From Desulfobacterales bacterium (GTDB taxonomy: Bacteria > Desulfobacterota > Desulfobacteria > Desulfobacterales > Desulfosarcinaceae): DNA of 64,000 bases. Location: contig JACRDD010000005.1 of assembly GCA_016218685.1 (NCBI GenBank), positions 62,001 to 126,000 on the forward strand, written 5' to 3'. The position numbers were made by a program, and so were the translations under genes. A model generated the notes under the pieces. It had not been told where the DNA came from and did not search any database. It saw only the letters and a list, made by a program, of their open reading frames with translations. Positions 49,106 through 59,235 of the stretch are shown here, piece after piece (the first letter of the stretch is position 1; every line of letters begins with the position of its first letter).

Positions 49106-50617
49106 TCAAGTCAGCAAAGGCCTTTCCAGCATCCGTTCGTAAAGATCGATATATTGGCGCGCATTGACCGAATGCGTGAATGTCTCCATGGCCTGGCGCA
49201 TGATGCGGGCCACCTGGCGAGCCCTGACATCGGCCGGCAGCCTGTAAAATTCCATGGCCTGATCGATGGCCCACATCAAGCCGTTGGCATCGTAGATATT
49301 AAAGAGAAAACCGCTGCCCCGGTCGTTGGCCGCATCCAGAGGGGTCACCGTGTCGTGAATGCCGCCGGTTTCATGGGCCACGGGCAGCGCGCCATAGATC
49401 TGCCCGATCATCTGGGGCAGCCCGCACGGCTCGAAGAGCGACGGCATCAACACGAAGTCCGCCGCGCCGTACGTCAAATGCTCCAGGTCTTCGCTGAAAT
49501 CGCACACCGCCACGCGCGAGTGGAATTCGTGTTGGTTGACGATGTTGCGGAACACCTGCTGAAAGGGACCATCGGCCACGAACACCACTTGCAGATTTCG
49601 CACCCAGTAGTCGGAAATCATCTTGTAGAAGATATCGGCCAGCAGTTGGCAGCCTTTCTGCACCGGGTCCAGGCGCGAGGGCCAGAAGAAGAGCGGCGCC
49701 TTCTCGTCTTCGATCAGCCCCAGCAACCGCTGCAGGTTGCGTTTGTTCTCTTGCTTGGCCCTGGCGTGGTCCTTGGCCTTGTAGGTGGCGGCCAGAAAGG
49801 TGTCTTTCTGCGGATTGAAGCCCGGATCGGGGGCGTTGAGAATACCGGTGGCGCAATCGGCATTGGCCTTGTTGATCAGCTCCTGGCGCAAATGGGGCTC
49901 GATGAAAGCGTGGCGTCCCTGGACGATCTCGTCCAGAAAGTGCTGGCTGACGGTATTGACGAAGTGGGCGCCGAACACGCCGCTCACCAGAAAATCCACG
50001 GGATTGGACTCCCGGACGCCTTCGTAGGATTCGGCGTAGTGCATGTAGTAGAGATGATCCCAGAAGTAGGCTGCGTCGATGCCGCGATCCTCGATGTGCG
50101 CCAGGGTGGTCTTGACCGTGTGGATGTTATGGATCGTGAACAGGCAGGGGATGTGCATCTCCCGGGCCATGGCCGGAATCAGGCCGGTCATCCAGTCGTT
50201 GCAGTGGATCAGGTCCGGCCGCACGCGCGGCACGATGTTGTTGATCACCTCGCGCTGGAAGGCCAGGGCGATGTGCGTATTCTGATCGCCGTAGTTGGAG
50301 TAGACCCGGTTGAGGTAGAAAAAGGCCCGATCCTGGGCCAGGTGCACGCGGTCGTTGGGCATGACGCGCCGCAGGGTACGCCGCTCCTTGCGCAGAAACG
50401 GCGCCAGGCGGTCTTCGAAAATGGAGCGATAGTCCGGCAGGGCCACATGCACGTCGGCCCCCTGCTCGAACAGGGCGCTGACCAGGGCGGCGGAGACATC
50501 GGCCAGGCCGCCGGCCTTGGCGGTCAGAAAGTGGGCCAGGTTGCCCATGCGGTCGGGCAGATAGGTCACTTCCGGGGTGACGATGAGCACCCGTGGTATT
50601 CTTCGTTTGATGGACAT
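49106..50617 (-). CDS. glgA: Glycogen synthase (GT5 type)
   Basis: A 503-residue glycosyltransferase. It starts with VLIVTPEVTYLPDR and the donor-binding KAGGLADV motif near residue 37. The C-terminal domain has VFVADGP and MPSLFEPCGLPQMIGQIYG, where family members have EPCGLTQ. It should elongate alpha-1,4-glucan chains from ADP-glucose or UDP-glucose; the donor is not certain because glgC is not in the window and galU is. The ATG at 50617 is preferred; an in-frame TTG lies 12 nt upstream. Five nt separate it from glgB, so they are co-transcribed. Confidence 0.9.
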   Translation of the reverse strand: MSIKRRIPRVLIVTPEVTYLPDRMGNLAHFLTAKAGGLADVSAALVSALFEQGADVHVALPDYRSIFEDRLAPFLRKERRTLRRVMPNDRVHLAQDRAFFYLNRVYSNYGDQNTHIALAFQREVINNIVPRVRPDLIHCNDWMTGLIPAMAREMHIPCLFTIHNIHTVKTTLAHIEDRGIDAAYFWDHLYYMHYAESYEGVRESNPVDFLVSGVFGAHFVNTVSQHFLDEIVQGRHAFIEPHLRQELINKANADCATGILNAPDPGFNPQKDTFLAATYKAKDHARAKQENKRNLQRLLGLIEDEKAPLFFWPSRLDPVQKGCQLLADIFYKMISDYWVRNLQVVFVADGPFQQVFRNIVNQHEFHSRVAVCDFSEDLEHLTYGAADFVLMPSLFEPCGLPQMIGQIYGALPVAHETGGIHDTVTPLDAANDRGSGFLFNIYDANGLMWAIDQAMEFYRLPADVRARQVARIMRQAMETFTHSVNARQYIDLYERMLERPLLT

Positions 50618-50705
50618 GGAGTTCTTCAATCCGGCCCCAAGGCCTGGTTGGAACGTTTATTTGGGCGAACACAAAGATCTTTCGGACGACGACGGCGTGG
50701 CCGGC

Positions 50706-53255
50706 CTAGGCCCAGGTGATCAACCCCGGCGTCACGCGGATCCAATCGTCGGCATGGGGCACTACCCGCACGGTGAAACCGTAACGGCCCGAATCCCGAC
50801 ATGCCAGGTTGCAACGATAGAGGTAGCGGCCGCCGCCCAGGTCTTCGGCCATGGCCATCTCCTGGGTCTGGCCCTTGTTCAGCTCGGCGGTGCGCTTCAT
50901 GCGGCCGTAGTAGAGTTCCACGTCCACCTCTTCGGGCATAAGTTCGCCCAGCTCGACAATGCTGCTGACCGAAAAGGAGTCTTCCACTTGGAAGGGCCCT
51001 TCGTGATCGCGCTCGGGCAAGCCGACCTTGATCTGCTGCCACAGCTCCTTGAGCCGCTTGTGCAGCACGCTCAGGCGCCGGGCTTCGGCGCCGCCGTCGG
51101 CCATCAGCTCCTTGTAGCGCTGCACGGCGGGCAGATAGAAGCGCTGCTGATATTCACCGACCATGCGGTGGCTGCAAAAATCGGCCATGGCCATCTTCAT
51201 GGAGGCCTTCATCTTGGCCAGCCACTCGTTGGGCATGTTGCCCGACGCGCGGTTGTAGAAACAGGGGATGACATCGTTTTCCAAGACATTATAGAGGGCC
51301 TGGTTCTCGACGGCATCCTGGTAGGAGGGATCGGAGTACTCCTCGCCGCTACCGATGCTCCACCCGGTGGCCGGCGTATAGCCTTCATCCCACCAGCCAT
51401 CCAATATGCTCAGGTTGAGGGCGCCGTTGATGGCCGCTTTCATGCCCGAGGTGCCGCACGCCTCCATGGGCCGGCGGGGCGTGTTCAGCCAGACATCCAC
51501 GCCCTGCACCAGGTGCCGGGCGATGCCCATGTCGTAGTCTTCCAGGAAAGCGATGTGATTGGCCACGTTGTGCTGGCGCGCGAACTGGATGATGTTGCGG
51601 ATCAGCTCCTTGCCCTCGTTGTCCTGGGGATGGGCCTTGCCGGCGAAGATAATCTGCACCGGCCGTTCCTTGGAGGTCAAAATGGCCTTGAGCCGTTCCG
51701 GATCGCGCAGGATCAGGTTGGCGCGCTTGTAGGTGGCGAAGCGCCGGGCAAAACCGATGGTCAGTACTTCCGGGTCCAGGGCGTTCTCGGCCGCCTTGAC
51801 CACCGAGGTGGGCGCGTTGCGGCGGCTGTACTGCTTAACCAGCAGGTCGCGCACCTTGCTGATCAGCCGGGTGCGGTTCATTTCATGGGCGCGCCACAAC
51901 TCTTCGTCGTAGATTTCGTCGATGCGCTCGACATTTTCGCTCTTGCGGCTGCTGTAGTGCCATTCCGGACCCAGGTAGCGCTCGAAGAGCATGACGATGT
52001 CCGGGGCGATGAAGCTGGAGATGTGCACGCCGTTGGTGACGTGGCTGATGGGCGTGTCCTCGTCCGAGCGCTCCGGCCACACGTGGGACCACATGCGCCG
52101 GGCCACCCGGCCGTGCAGGCGGCTGACGCCGTTGCAGTATTGAGACAGACGCAGCCCCAGGATAAACATGGAGAAGGGACCCTGGGGGTGGGCATTGCCC
52201 GTCCGGCCCCAGGAAAGCAGTTCGTCTTCGCCGATCTCCATCTGCCGGGCCAGGGTGTGGATGTAGGGCCGCACCAGCTCGGTGGGAAATTCGTCATGGC
52301 CGGCCGCCACCGGCGTGTGGGTCGTAAAGACCGAGCTGCGCGCCACGATCTGCATGGCCGTGGGCAGGTCCAGCTTGTGCTGGGCCTTGATTTGGGCCAG
52401 GCGCTCGACATTTGAAAAGGCGCTGTGGCCCTCGTTCATATGGCACACCGTGGGCTCGATGCCCATGGCGGTCAAGGCCCGCATGCCGCCGATGCCCAGC
52501 AGCACTTCCTGGGCCAGCCGGATGCCCGGCTCGCTGTTGTAGAGCCGGGCTGTAATGTCGCGGATGCCCGGCGGGTTTTCCATCACGTTGGTATCCAGCA
52601 GCACCAGGGGGATGCGGCCGATCATGATCTTCCAGACATCGGCCACAATATCGCCTTGGGGCCCGGTCACGCGGATGCGCAGGTCGGTGCCGTTGCTGTC
52701 TTTGACCCGCATCAGGGGCAAGGTGTAGAGATCGGTTTCCGGGTAGGTCTCCTGCTGCCAGCCATTGGGATCGAGCAGTTGCTGGAAGTATCCCTGCCGG
52801 TAGAGCAGGCCCACGGCCACCATGGGCAAACACATGTGCGAAGAAGATTTGAGATGGTCGCCGGCCAGCACCCCCAAGCCGCCCGCGAAGAGCGGAAGAC
52901 TTTCATGGATGCCGAACTCCATGGAGAAGTAGGCGATGCGGGCACCGGGGCCATAAGGATTCTGGACGATATCCGGGGTGGCCAGCACCCGCTCCTTGAA
53001 TTGCTGCCGGACCCGATCCAGGTGGGCCAGGAAGCTGTCGTCCTTGGACAGCTTGCGCAGCCGTTCCTGGGAAACCTGGGTGGCGAAAACAATGGGGTTG
53101 CGCCCGGACTCTTCCCACAAGCGGGGGTCGACCCGCCGGAAGAGCTCGATGGCGTCCGGTTTCCATGACCACCAAAGATTGCGGGAGAGCACCCCCAAAA
53201 AACTCAAGGAGCCGGGCAGCCGGGGAAAAACCTGAAACGCGAGAATATGCTTCAT
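50706..53255 (-). CDS. glgP: Alpha-glucan phosphorylase (GT35)
   Basis: An 849-residue PLP enzyme that releases glucose-1-phosphate from glycogen. The N-terminal ~110 residues match the DUF3417 type (NLWWSWKPDAIELFRRVDPRLW). Then come the catalytic regions HMNEGHSAFSNVERL, THTPVAAGHDEF, HVTNGVHISSF and EACGTSGMKAAINGALNLSILDGWW with the PLP Lys in GTSGMK. This length and layout fit the alpha-glucan phosphorylase family of Thermotoga type, not the short GlgP of E. coli. The next gene, glgA, starts 88 nt downstream. Confidence 0.93.
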   Translation of the reverse strand: MKHILAFQVFPRLPGSLSFLGVLSRNLWWSWKPDAIELFRRVDPRLWEESGRNPIVFATQVSQERLRKLSKDDSFLAHLDRVRQQFKERVLATPDIVQNPYGPGARIAYFSMEFGIHESLPLFAGGLGVLAGDHLKSSSHMCLPMVAVGLLYRQGYFQQLLDPNGWQQETYPETDLYTLPLMRVKDSNGTDLRIRVTGPQGDIVADVWKIMIGRIPLVLLDTNVMENPPGIRDITARLYNSEPGIRLAQEVLLGIGGMRALTAMGIEPTVCHMNEGHSAFSNVERLAQIKAQHKLDLPTAMQIVARSSVFTTHTPVAAGHDEFPTELVRPYIHTLARQMEIGEDELLSWGRTGNAHPQGPFSMFILGLRLSQYCNGVSRLHGRVARRMWSHVWPERSDEDTPISHVTNGVHISSFIAPDIVMLFERYLGPEWHYSSRKSENVERIDEIYDEELWRAHEMNRTRLISKVRDLLVKQYSRRNAPTSVVKAAENALDPEVLTIGFARRFATYKRANLILRDPERLKAILTSKERPVQIIFAGKAHPQDNEGKELIRNIIQFARQHNVANHIAFLEDYDMGIARHLVQGVDVWLNTPRRPMEACGTSGMKAAINGALNLSILDGWWDEGYTPATGWSIGSGEEYSDPSYQDAVENQALYNVLENDVIPCFYNRASGNMPNEWLAKMKASMKMAMADFCSHRMVGEYQQRFYLPAVQRYKELMADGGAEARRLSVLHKRLKELWQQIKVGLPERDHEGPFQVEDSFSVSSIVELGELMPEEVDVELYYGRMKRTAELNKGQTQEMAMAEDLGGGRYLYRCNLACRDSGRYGFTVRVVPHADDWIRVTPGLITWA

Positions 53256-53415
53256 TATATTGCTCCCATGGGATTTAATCTGCGTGGGTTCCGTGCTACA
53301 GGGGCCAACTTAATCACAACCGGTGCGGATGTCCACGTTTAATTTCACTGCGCCCGAGGCAGTCCCACCAAGAGCAAGGGCCCGTACTTCCCAACGCGAT
53401 CGGCCACGGGCGGCG

Positions 53416-53718
53416 TTAAACGATCACCACCGCATTCTGGGCATTGGCGATGCCGCTGTGGACATATTTGTCGGCGGCATCGTCGGTCACCCAATGCTGG
53501 CCGTCCACCACGTAGCGATATTGATATTCGCGCCCCTTGTCGAGTATTACGGTAACGGTGAAATCGCCGTTCTTGAGCGCCTTCATGGGAGTTTTGTCGA
53601 TCTTCCATTCGTTGAACTCGGCGACGACACTGGCTTTGGTGGCTTCGCCGACGACCTTCTTGTCCAGCCTGAAGGTGACTTTGCATTTGTCTTTCAAGTA
53701 CTGTTTCTTGATGCTCAT
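53416..53718 (-). CDS. Stand-alone CBM48 (glycogen-binding) protein
   Basis: A 100-residue single-domain protein. FRLDKKVVGEATKASVVAEFNEWK and PMKALKNGDFTVTVILDKGREYQYRYVVDG show the early-set/CBM48 fold of the AMPK beta-subunit and isoamylase N-terminal domains. Conserved aromatic positions (W in FNEWK and HWVTD) could bind glucan. No catalytic domain is attached. It lies between the debranching enzyme and glgP on the same strand. GGGAGG is 5 nt before the ATG. A glycogen-targeting or scaffold role is inference. Confidence 0.8.
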   Translation of the reverse strand: MSIKKQYLKDKCKVTFRLDKKVVGEATKASVVAEFNEWKIDKTPMKALKNGDFTVTVILDKGREYQYRYVVDGQHWVTDDAADKYVHSGIANAQNAVVIV

Positions 53719-53907
53719 CGTGGCCTCCCTGTTGCCGATGGTTTTGCGTTCGCCCGCATCGATCCCCACCCGAATAGCGGTTTGACCCGGTGGGAAACGC
53801 GGTCCGGAATATACCATACGTAATCGCGGGCAAAAGAAGAGGATTACAAAAAAGGAGTCGGGTTGAAACTGCTCAGAGTCTTGGACGTATGGCGCTAATT
53901 CTTTGAA

Positions 53908-53935
53908 ACGATAAGTCGTATGGTCGATCCGTCAA
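53908..53935 (-). promoter_or_regulatory. Candidate promoter ahead of the CBM48 gene
   Basis: On the minus strand TTGACG (53930-53935), 16-nt spacer and TATCGT (53908-53913, four of six). It lies in the 258-nt gap between the debranching enzyme and the CBM48 gene. Weak evidence. Confidence 0.3.
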
Positions 53936-53976
53936 TGTATTCATCTTTAGTTTTGAACACGGCCTTTGTCAACAAG

Positions 53977-56900
53977 CTAGGATAGCTTATTCCAGACCCG
54001 CAGCAACTCGCTGACGCCCCAGGCTTGGGCATCGCATCCCCGTTGGGCGTGGGGCGCATCGCCGTCCACGATCTCCGGCACATGGCCCACGCAATGGCTG
54101 TTGATCAATTGCAGGCTGCTGGAGAGCCAGGCCAGGGCCGCGGCCCGGCCCGCATCGCCGTATTGCTGAGCCCAGGCTTCACAGAAGGAGGGAAACGGCC
54201 AAGTCCAGGCCGTGCCGTTGTGATAGGCCGGCTTGCGCCGGGTGTCTTCGTCGCCCAAGTACTGGCCCCAGTAGGGGTTGAGCGGGTCATTGAGCAGTTG
54301 GCCGTCGCGGCGCACGGCCAGCGGCACTTGCACCGGCCGATCGGCCAGGCTGCGGATGGCGCCCGGCACCAGCAGGGCCTGGCAGGCGCTCAAGATGCGC
54401 TGAATCATGTCCGGATCGTCGATGGCGCCCAGGGTCACGGCCAGGAGCTGGTTGGGCCGCAGGGCGTCGTCCGGCCGCGCCTGCTGCGCGGTCTGCCCCG
54501 GCTCGGCCTGGCGGCAATCGCTCAGGTAGCCCTGCCCGGGCAGCCAGAAGAGTTCGACGATGCTGGTCCGGATGCGCCGGCCCAAATCCCTCCACGGCTT
54601 GCTTTTACCAGTATCGATGCGGGCCAGGAAGGCCACGGCCGCATACCACAGGGCCTGGATTTCGATGGGATATCCCTGGCGCGGCGTGCCGGCCGGATAG
54701 TTGGTATCCATCCAGGTGAAATGGGACGGGCTGTAGATCAGGCCGGAGGCCGCATCCATGCGAATGCCGTTGGGGGTGCCGGCCATCAGGGCCTGGGCCA
54801 GATCGATCAGCACCCGGCGCACGGTGCGGCCGTTGCACGCCTGGGCGAGAAAATCGTCGTGCCCCTCGGCCGCCACCAGATCGGCACAGGCCGTGAAGAA
54901 CCACAGGGGCGCATCCGTGGTGTCCCGGTTGCTGGCGTCGTTGCCCCGGATCATGTTGGGCAGGGTGCCGCGCTCCTCGAACTGGGCAAACTGCAGCAGG
55001 ATGGCCCGGCTGACGTCCAGACGGCCGGCGGCGATCAGGCCGCGCACCACGATGAGCGTGTCGCGGCCCCAATCCAGGAACCAGGGGAAGCCGGCGATGA
55101 CCGTGTGAAAGTCGCCCCGGCGCACCACATACTGGTCCAGGGCCGCGGCCATGGCCTCCGCCAGGGGCAGATCCCCGCCCCAGGGTGGCGGCGGGTTGAA
55201 TTCGGACACCGCAGGCATCTCTAGGTTCTGGCCGCCGGCCACGTGGGCGGTCAGCGTGATCCGCTCGCCGCCCCGCAACGGGCAGGCGAAGTAGCCGGGC
55301 CCGAACAGGTCGGAATCGGGGTCCAGGCCGCGCTGGGCTTCCAGGGGGCGGTGCACCATGTAATACCACTCGGGGGCCGAGTGGAAGCGGCCATTGTCCA
55401 CCCGCATCCACAGATTGCGCTCCGGGGCCGGGCTGAAGCGAAAGCCCTTGTCCCAGCGCGTGACCGCTGCCGGCCACTGGTGCTCGGGTCCGGCGAAGGC
55501 CTTGGTGACCTGATGGAAATTGCGGTCCTCGATATCCGGCCGGACGATCAGGGTCACGGCCTGATCGTCGGCCAGCTCGCCCTTGCCGCTCAGGCGGCGC
55601 AACCGCTCCACCTGAATCGTCACGGTGTTGGCCGGCGCGGCCGGCATGGCCGCGCGCAGGCGCAGGACGATGTGCTCGCCTTGACCGGCCAGCATCTGGT
55701 AGCGCCACCAGGCGCCGCCGCGGTAATCGAAGCCGAACTCTTCCAGCACTTCCGGGGCCACGGCCTGGGAGTAACCCTGGTAGACCACCCAGGCGCGCAG
55801 CCGCGCGAGCATGACGTGGCGGTCTTCGGGAAAATCGGGATTCAGATTGGCGGACAGCAGCGCGTCGTAGCGGCTCTCCAGACCACCATCGGCCCGCACG
55901 CGCAGGGTCGCGCCGCGGCCGTTGGTGCCCAGGACCAACAAGGGCAGCCGGTGGCACTCGTTGCGCGAAAAGGCCGTGCGCACCCGGGCCTGGGTGCCGT
56001 CGGCGAGATAAAGCAGCGGGGCCTTGCAGTGCCTGGGCTGGGGCGCTTCGAAGAGCGTCAATTCCAGGTCACGCGGGCAGTGGGCCTCGGGCGTTTCCAG
56101 CGACGCCAGCAGCGCAAAGGGCCGGTTGTGGGCGTCGCTCAAGCTCTCCTCGGCCGCCAGGACCCGCTCGCCCTGGGTGATCCTCACCCGGAAGGGATGG
56201 GGCGCGCGCACCATCAGCAAGAAGCCGGGCGGCACCATCACCTGGCGCCGCAAGTCTTGGGGAAAGTCCCAGAAGATGACGTTGGCCGCGTTTTGGGATG
56301 CATTCAGGCTTCGGCAAAACCCCTCGGGATCGGCTTGCAGCGCCAGGGCCGCCGCGTCGGGGTCGTCCAGCGGTGGGTCCGAGGCCAACACCGCCGCGAT
56401 CTCCAGGGCCTTGGCGCGCAACCGCTGGCGGATCACCTGGGGCGGCGTGGCCCCGGCCTCTGCCTGGGCTGCGCCGCGCCAAGGGTCATCGGCATTGGCC
56501 AGACACACGGCCTGGCCGGGCGCCAGCACCAGATGGCCGATGCGCTTTCCCAAACGCGAGGGCACCTGCTGGCCGGCGATCAGATCCACCAACGGCGCCT
56601 GGAGAAAATCGATGTGCCGGGTGTCCCAGGAGGTGTTGACCGGCTTTTCGGTGTCCAGGTTTACCAGCACCAGCACCCCCTGGCCGCTGGGCCGGTGATG
56701 CCGGGCCAGGGCCACGAAATTGCCTTCGCCCTGGGCGATGAGGCGCAATGAGACATCGGCGCCGAAGGCCGGATGGGTCTTGAGCAGCCGACTCAAGTGC
56801 GCGATGGCCGCCACCTGGTTATCGGCCGCGCCCCAGTTCAGGGCGCAGGCATCGTGCACATTGATCTTCTCGGTGGCCAGCCACTCCACGCCGTTGGTGA

Positions 56901-58257
56901 ACCCGAAGGCCCCGTGGGGCGAAAGCAGGGCGCACAGGGCCGTGCGCATGCGGGCGTAGCGCGGCGAGGTCGCGGCCAGGCGGTTGTTGTCGTGGGTCTC
57001 AGCAAAGTGGACGGTGATGCCCTCGGTGGCGCTGATCTCGTTGGCCTCGCCCAGGTACCACTCGATCTGGCCCCGGTCGTAGTTCTGGAACAGCTCCGAG
57101 TAGGCCCAGTTGAAGTTGCCGCGGTTGAGCAGGTCCCGGGTCACCGCGATCTTGCCGCCCAGGCCTTCGAGCAGAAAAAGGGCGTCGGGGAACTGGTCGC
57201 GCACCTTGGCGATAATATACTGCCAGGCCGGCAGGGGGATCATGTAGCCCGCGTCGCAGCGAAAGCCGTCCACGCCCCGGCGGCACCAGGTCAAAAAGAC
57301 CTCGGCCATGTAGGTCCACATCTCTTTGTGGCGGTAGTCCAGGGCCGTCAGGTCGGCCCACACCACGCCCCAGGCTCCGGGATTTTCGATCTCGCCGTTC
57401 TCCTTGCGCGCCAGCCACTGGGGATGGGTCTCGTGCAGACTGGCGGCCCAGCCGGTGTGGTTGATGGCGATATCGATGACGACCTTGCCGGCCCGGGCAT
57501 GCACGGCATCCACCAGCTCGATGAACTGCTCCAGGGGAGTGGCCTTGGGATCGAAAACCGCCAGGGCCGGGTCCACGGCCGTAAAGCTCAAGGCCGCGTA
57601 AGGGCTCCCGAAGCGGCCCATGCGCGCGAAGGTGGTGGGTGTGGGATGGATGGGCAACAGTTGCACCAGGCGGCAACCCATCGCCCCCATGATGAAATCC
57701 AGTTCGGCGACCAGGTCGCGGAAGGTGCCCGAGGGCGGAATGACCGTGAAGCCGGCGCCGTCCAATTGCTTGACGCACTCGGCCGTGGCCGAACCATCGT
57801 TGCGCGGGCAGTGCTTGTGCGGCCCGAACTGGCGCACGAAGGCGTTGTAGACGATGTTGCCGCAGACCGTATCGGCCGGCTCCACATTGATGGCCGTGTT
57901 GGGGCCTTCGGGCCAGAGCGGATCGGCGGCCCCCTCGGGCATGAAAAGGCATTTGGCCTCGAAGTGGCCCACCTCGTTGAGGGCCAGGCGTGCCTCGAAT
58001 AGCCCCGGTTCGATGCACTTCATGGGGATATCGAACCAGTCCCGGGCCAGCGGCGCCTCGTTCAACTCCACGCTGCGGATGATCTCCCGGCGGATGGTGC
58101 GGGCATGGCCGAGGTTGGTGCGCACAAAGGCCCTACCGCTTATTTCCGCGCCGACCCGCAGGCGGAAAAGCGCCACATCGCCCCGGAAGAAAAGCCGATG
58201 CCGTCCGGGGCCGGGTTCCTGGACAATCGGGTCGCGCCGCGCTGCCTTTGCGGACAT
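53977..58257 (-). CDS. Glycogen debranching enzyme, GH13 plus GH133, two-activity type
   Basis: A 1426-residue protein. Residues ~150-600 form a GH13 domain with VVIDIAINHTGW, GVDGFRCDAGYM (nucleophile Asp), FLLEGLGGKI and FAETHDNNRLA. The C-terminal ~450 residues carry a GH133 amylo-1,6-glucosidase domain (DWGRDTLIVVRGLI, LPNMIRGNDASNRDTTDAPLWFF). Both halves together are the layout of eukaryotic debranching enzymes, which transfer maltosyl units and then hydrolyse the alpha-1,6 branch. About 350 residues between them I do not recognise. galU lies 35 nt upstream on the same strand. The start is at the window-consistent ATG near MSAKAARRDP. Confidence 0.9.
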   Translation of the reverse strand: MSAKAARRDPIVQEPGPGRHRLFFRGDVALFRLRVGAEISGRAFVRTNLGHARTIRREIIRSVELNEAPLARDWFDIPMKCIEPGLFEARLALNEVGHFEAKCLFMPEGAADPLWPEGPNTAINVEPADTVCGNIVYNAFVRQFGPHKHCPRNDGSATAECVKQLDGAGFTVIPPSGTFRDLVAELDFIMGAMGCRLVQLLPIHPTPTTFARMGRFGSPYAALSFTAVDPALAVFDPKATPLEQFIELVDAVHARAGKVVIDIAINHTGWAASLHETHPQWLARKENGEIENPGAWGVVWADLTALDYRHKEMWTYMAEVFLTWCRRGVDGFRCDAGYMIPLPAWQYIIAKVRDQFPDALFLLEGLGGKIAVTRDLLNRGNFNWAYSELFQNYDRGQIEWYLGEANEISATEGITVHFAETHDNNRLAATSPRYARMRTALCALLSPHGAFGFTNGVEWLATEKINVHDACALNWGAADNQVAAIAHLSRLLKTHPAFGADVSLRLIAQGEGNFVALARHHRPSGQGVLVLVNLDTEKPVNTSWDTRHIDFLQAPLVDLIAGQQVPSRLGKRIGHLVLAPGQAVCLANADDPWRGAAQAEAGATPPQVIRQRLRAKALEIAAVLASDPPLDDPDAAALALQADPEGFCRSLNASQNAANVIFWDFPQDLRRQVMVPPGFLLMVRAPHPFRVRITQGERVLAAEESLSDAHNRPFALLASLETPEAHCPRDLELTLFEAPQPRHCKAPLLYLADGTQARVRTAFSRNECHRLPLLVLGTNGRGATLRVRADGGLESRYDALLSANLNPDFPEDRHVMLARLRAWVVYQGYSQAVAPEVLEEFGFDYRGGAWWRYQMLAGQGEHIVLRLRAAMPAAPANTVTIQVERLRRLSGKGELADDQAVTLIVRPDIEDRNFHQVTKAFAGPEHQWPAAVTRWDKGFRFSPAPERNLWMRVDNGRFHSAPEWYYMVHRPLEAQRGLDPDSDLFGPGYFACPLRGGERITLTAHVAGGQNLEMPAVSEFNPPPPWGGDLPLAEAMAAALDQYVVRRGDFHTVIAGFPWFLDWGRDTLIVVRGLIAAGRLDVSRAILLQFAQFEERGTLPNMIRGNDASNRDTTDAPLWFFTACADLVAAEGHDDFLAQACNGRTVRRVLIDLAQALMAGTPNGIRMDAASGLIYSPSHFTWMDTNYPAGTPRQGYPIEIQALWYAAVAFLARIDTGKSKPWRDLGRRIRTSIVELFWLPGQGYLSDCRQAEPGQTAQQARPDDALRPNQLLAVTLGAIDDPDMIQRILSACQALLVPGAIRSLADRPVQVPLAVRRDGQLLNDPLNPYWGQYLGDEDTRRKPAYHNGTAWTWPFPSFCEAWAQQYGDAGRAAALAWLSSSLQLINSHCVGHVPEIVDGDAPHAQRGCDAQAWGVSELLRVWNKLS

Positions 58258-58292
58258 GGGTACTCCGTGGGACTAGAGCAAAAGTGGCCCGC

Positions 58293-59162
58293 TCACTGCT
58301 GGCAGATCTGCTCGATGAAGGGCAGCAGTCGCGCGCGCATGTCGGGGCGGTCCAGGGCGTAGGAGATATTGGCCATCTGGAAACCGACCTTGGTGCCGCA
58401 ATCGTAGCGGATGCCTTCGTAGCGATAGCCGTACAACGATTGCTGGCCGAGCAGGTTGGCCATGGCGTCGGTGATCTGGATCTCGCCGCCGGCGCCGGTC
58501 TCCTTGCGTTCCAGGATGGAGAAAATCTCCGGGGTCAGAATATAACGACCGATAATGGCCAGGTTGGAAGGGGCCGCATCGGGTTCGGGCTTTTCCACGA
58601 GTCCGCGGATCTTGGTGAGCCGGTCCTTGGGTGGATCGGCATCCAGAATACCGTAGCTGGCGGTGGCTTTGCGGTCCACCTCCTCCACGCACACGATGGA
58701 AGCGTTCAAACGGTTGAACTGCTCGATCATCTGCCCGATGGCCGGCTTGTCCGATTTGATCAGGTCGTCGGCCAGCAGCACGGCAAACGGTTCGTTGCCC
58801 ACGATGTGGCGGGCGCACCAGATGGCATGGCCCAGGCCCAAGGGCTCGTTCTGGCGGGTGTAGATAAAGGTGCCGGATTCGGGCACCAGGTGGTTGATCT
58901 CCCGCAGCAGGGCGTTTTTGCTGCGGGCCATCAAGGTTTGCTCAAGTTCGCAAAAGTGGTCAAAGTGGTCTTCGATGGCCTGCTTGCTGCGGCCGGTGAC
59001 GAAGATGATTTCGGTGATGCCGGACGAGAGCGCCTCTTCCACGGCATACTGGATCAAGGGCTTGTCCACCACCGTCAACATCTCTTTGGGCATGGCTTTG
59101 GTCGCCGGCAAGAAGCGGGTGCCGAGACCGGCCACGGGGAAGACCGCTTTGCGTACTTTCAT
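58293..59162 (-). CDS. galU: UTP-glucose-1-phosphate uridylyltransferase
   Basis: A 289-residue enzyme making UDP-glucose from UTP and glucose-1-phosphate. The nucleotide-binding N-terminus is VFPVAGLGTRFLPATKAMPKEM; DKPLIQYAVEEA and VTGRSKQAIEDHFD follow. Length is standard. It is the first gene of the glycogen island and 73 nt from the aminotransferase gene. Here it could supply UDP-glucose to the glycogen synthase or to surface polysaccharides. Confidence 0.95.
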   Translation of the reverse strand: MKVRKAVFPVAGLGTRFLPATKAMPKEMLTVVDKPLIQYAVEEALSSGITEIIFVTGRSKQAIEDHFDHFCELEQTLMARSKNALLREINHLVPESGTFIYTRQNEPLGLGHAIWCARHIVGNEPFAVLLADDLIKSDKPAIGQMIEQFNRLNASIVCVEEVDRKATASYGILDADPPKDRLTKIRGLVEKPEPDAAPSNLAIIGRYILTPEIFSILERKETGAGGEIQITDAMANLLGQQSLYGYRYEGIRYDCGTKVGFQMANISYALDRPDMRARLLPFIEQICQQ

Positions 59163-59235
59163 GGAACGCTCCTTTTCATTGGATTGGCGTTAAACTTTCT
59201 GTCCTGGCCAAAATGAAGGCCGCCCAACGGATGGA

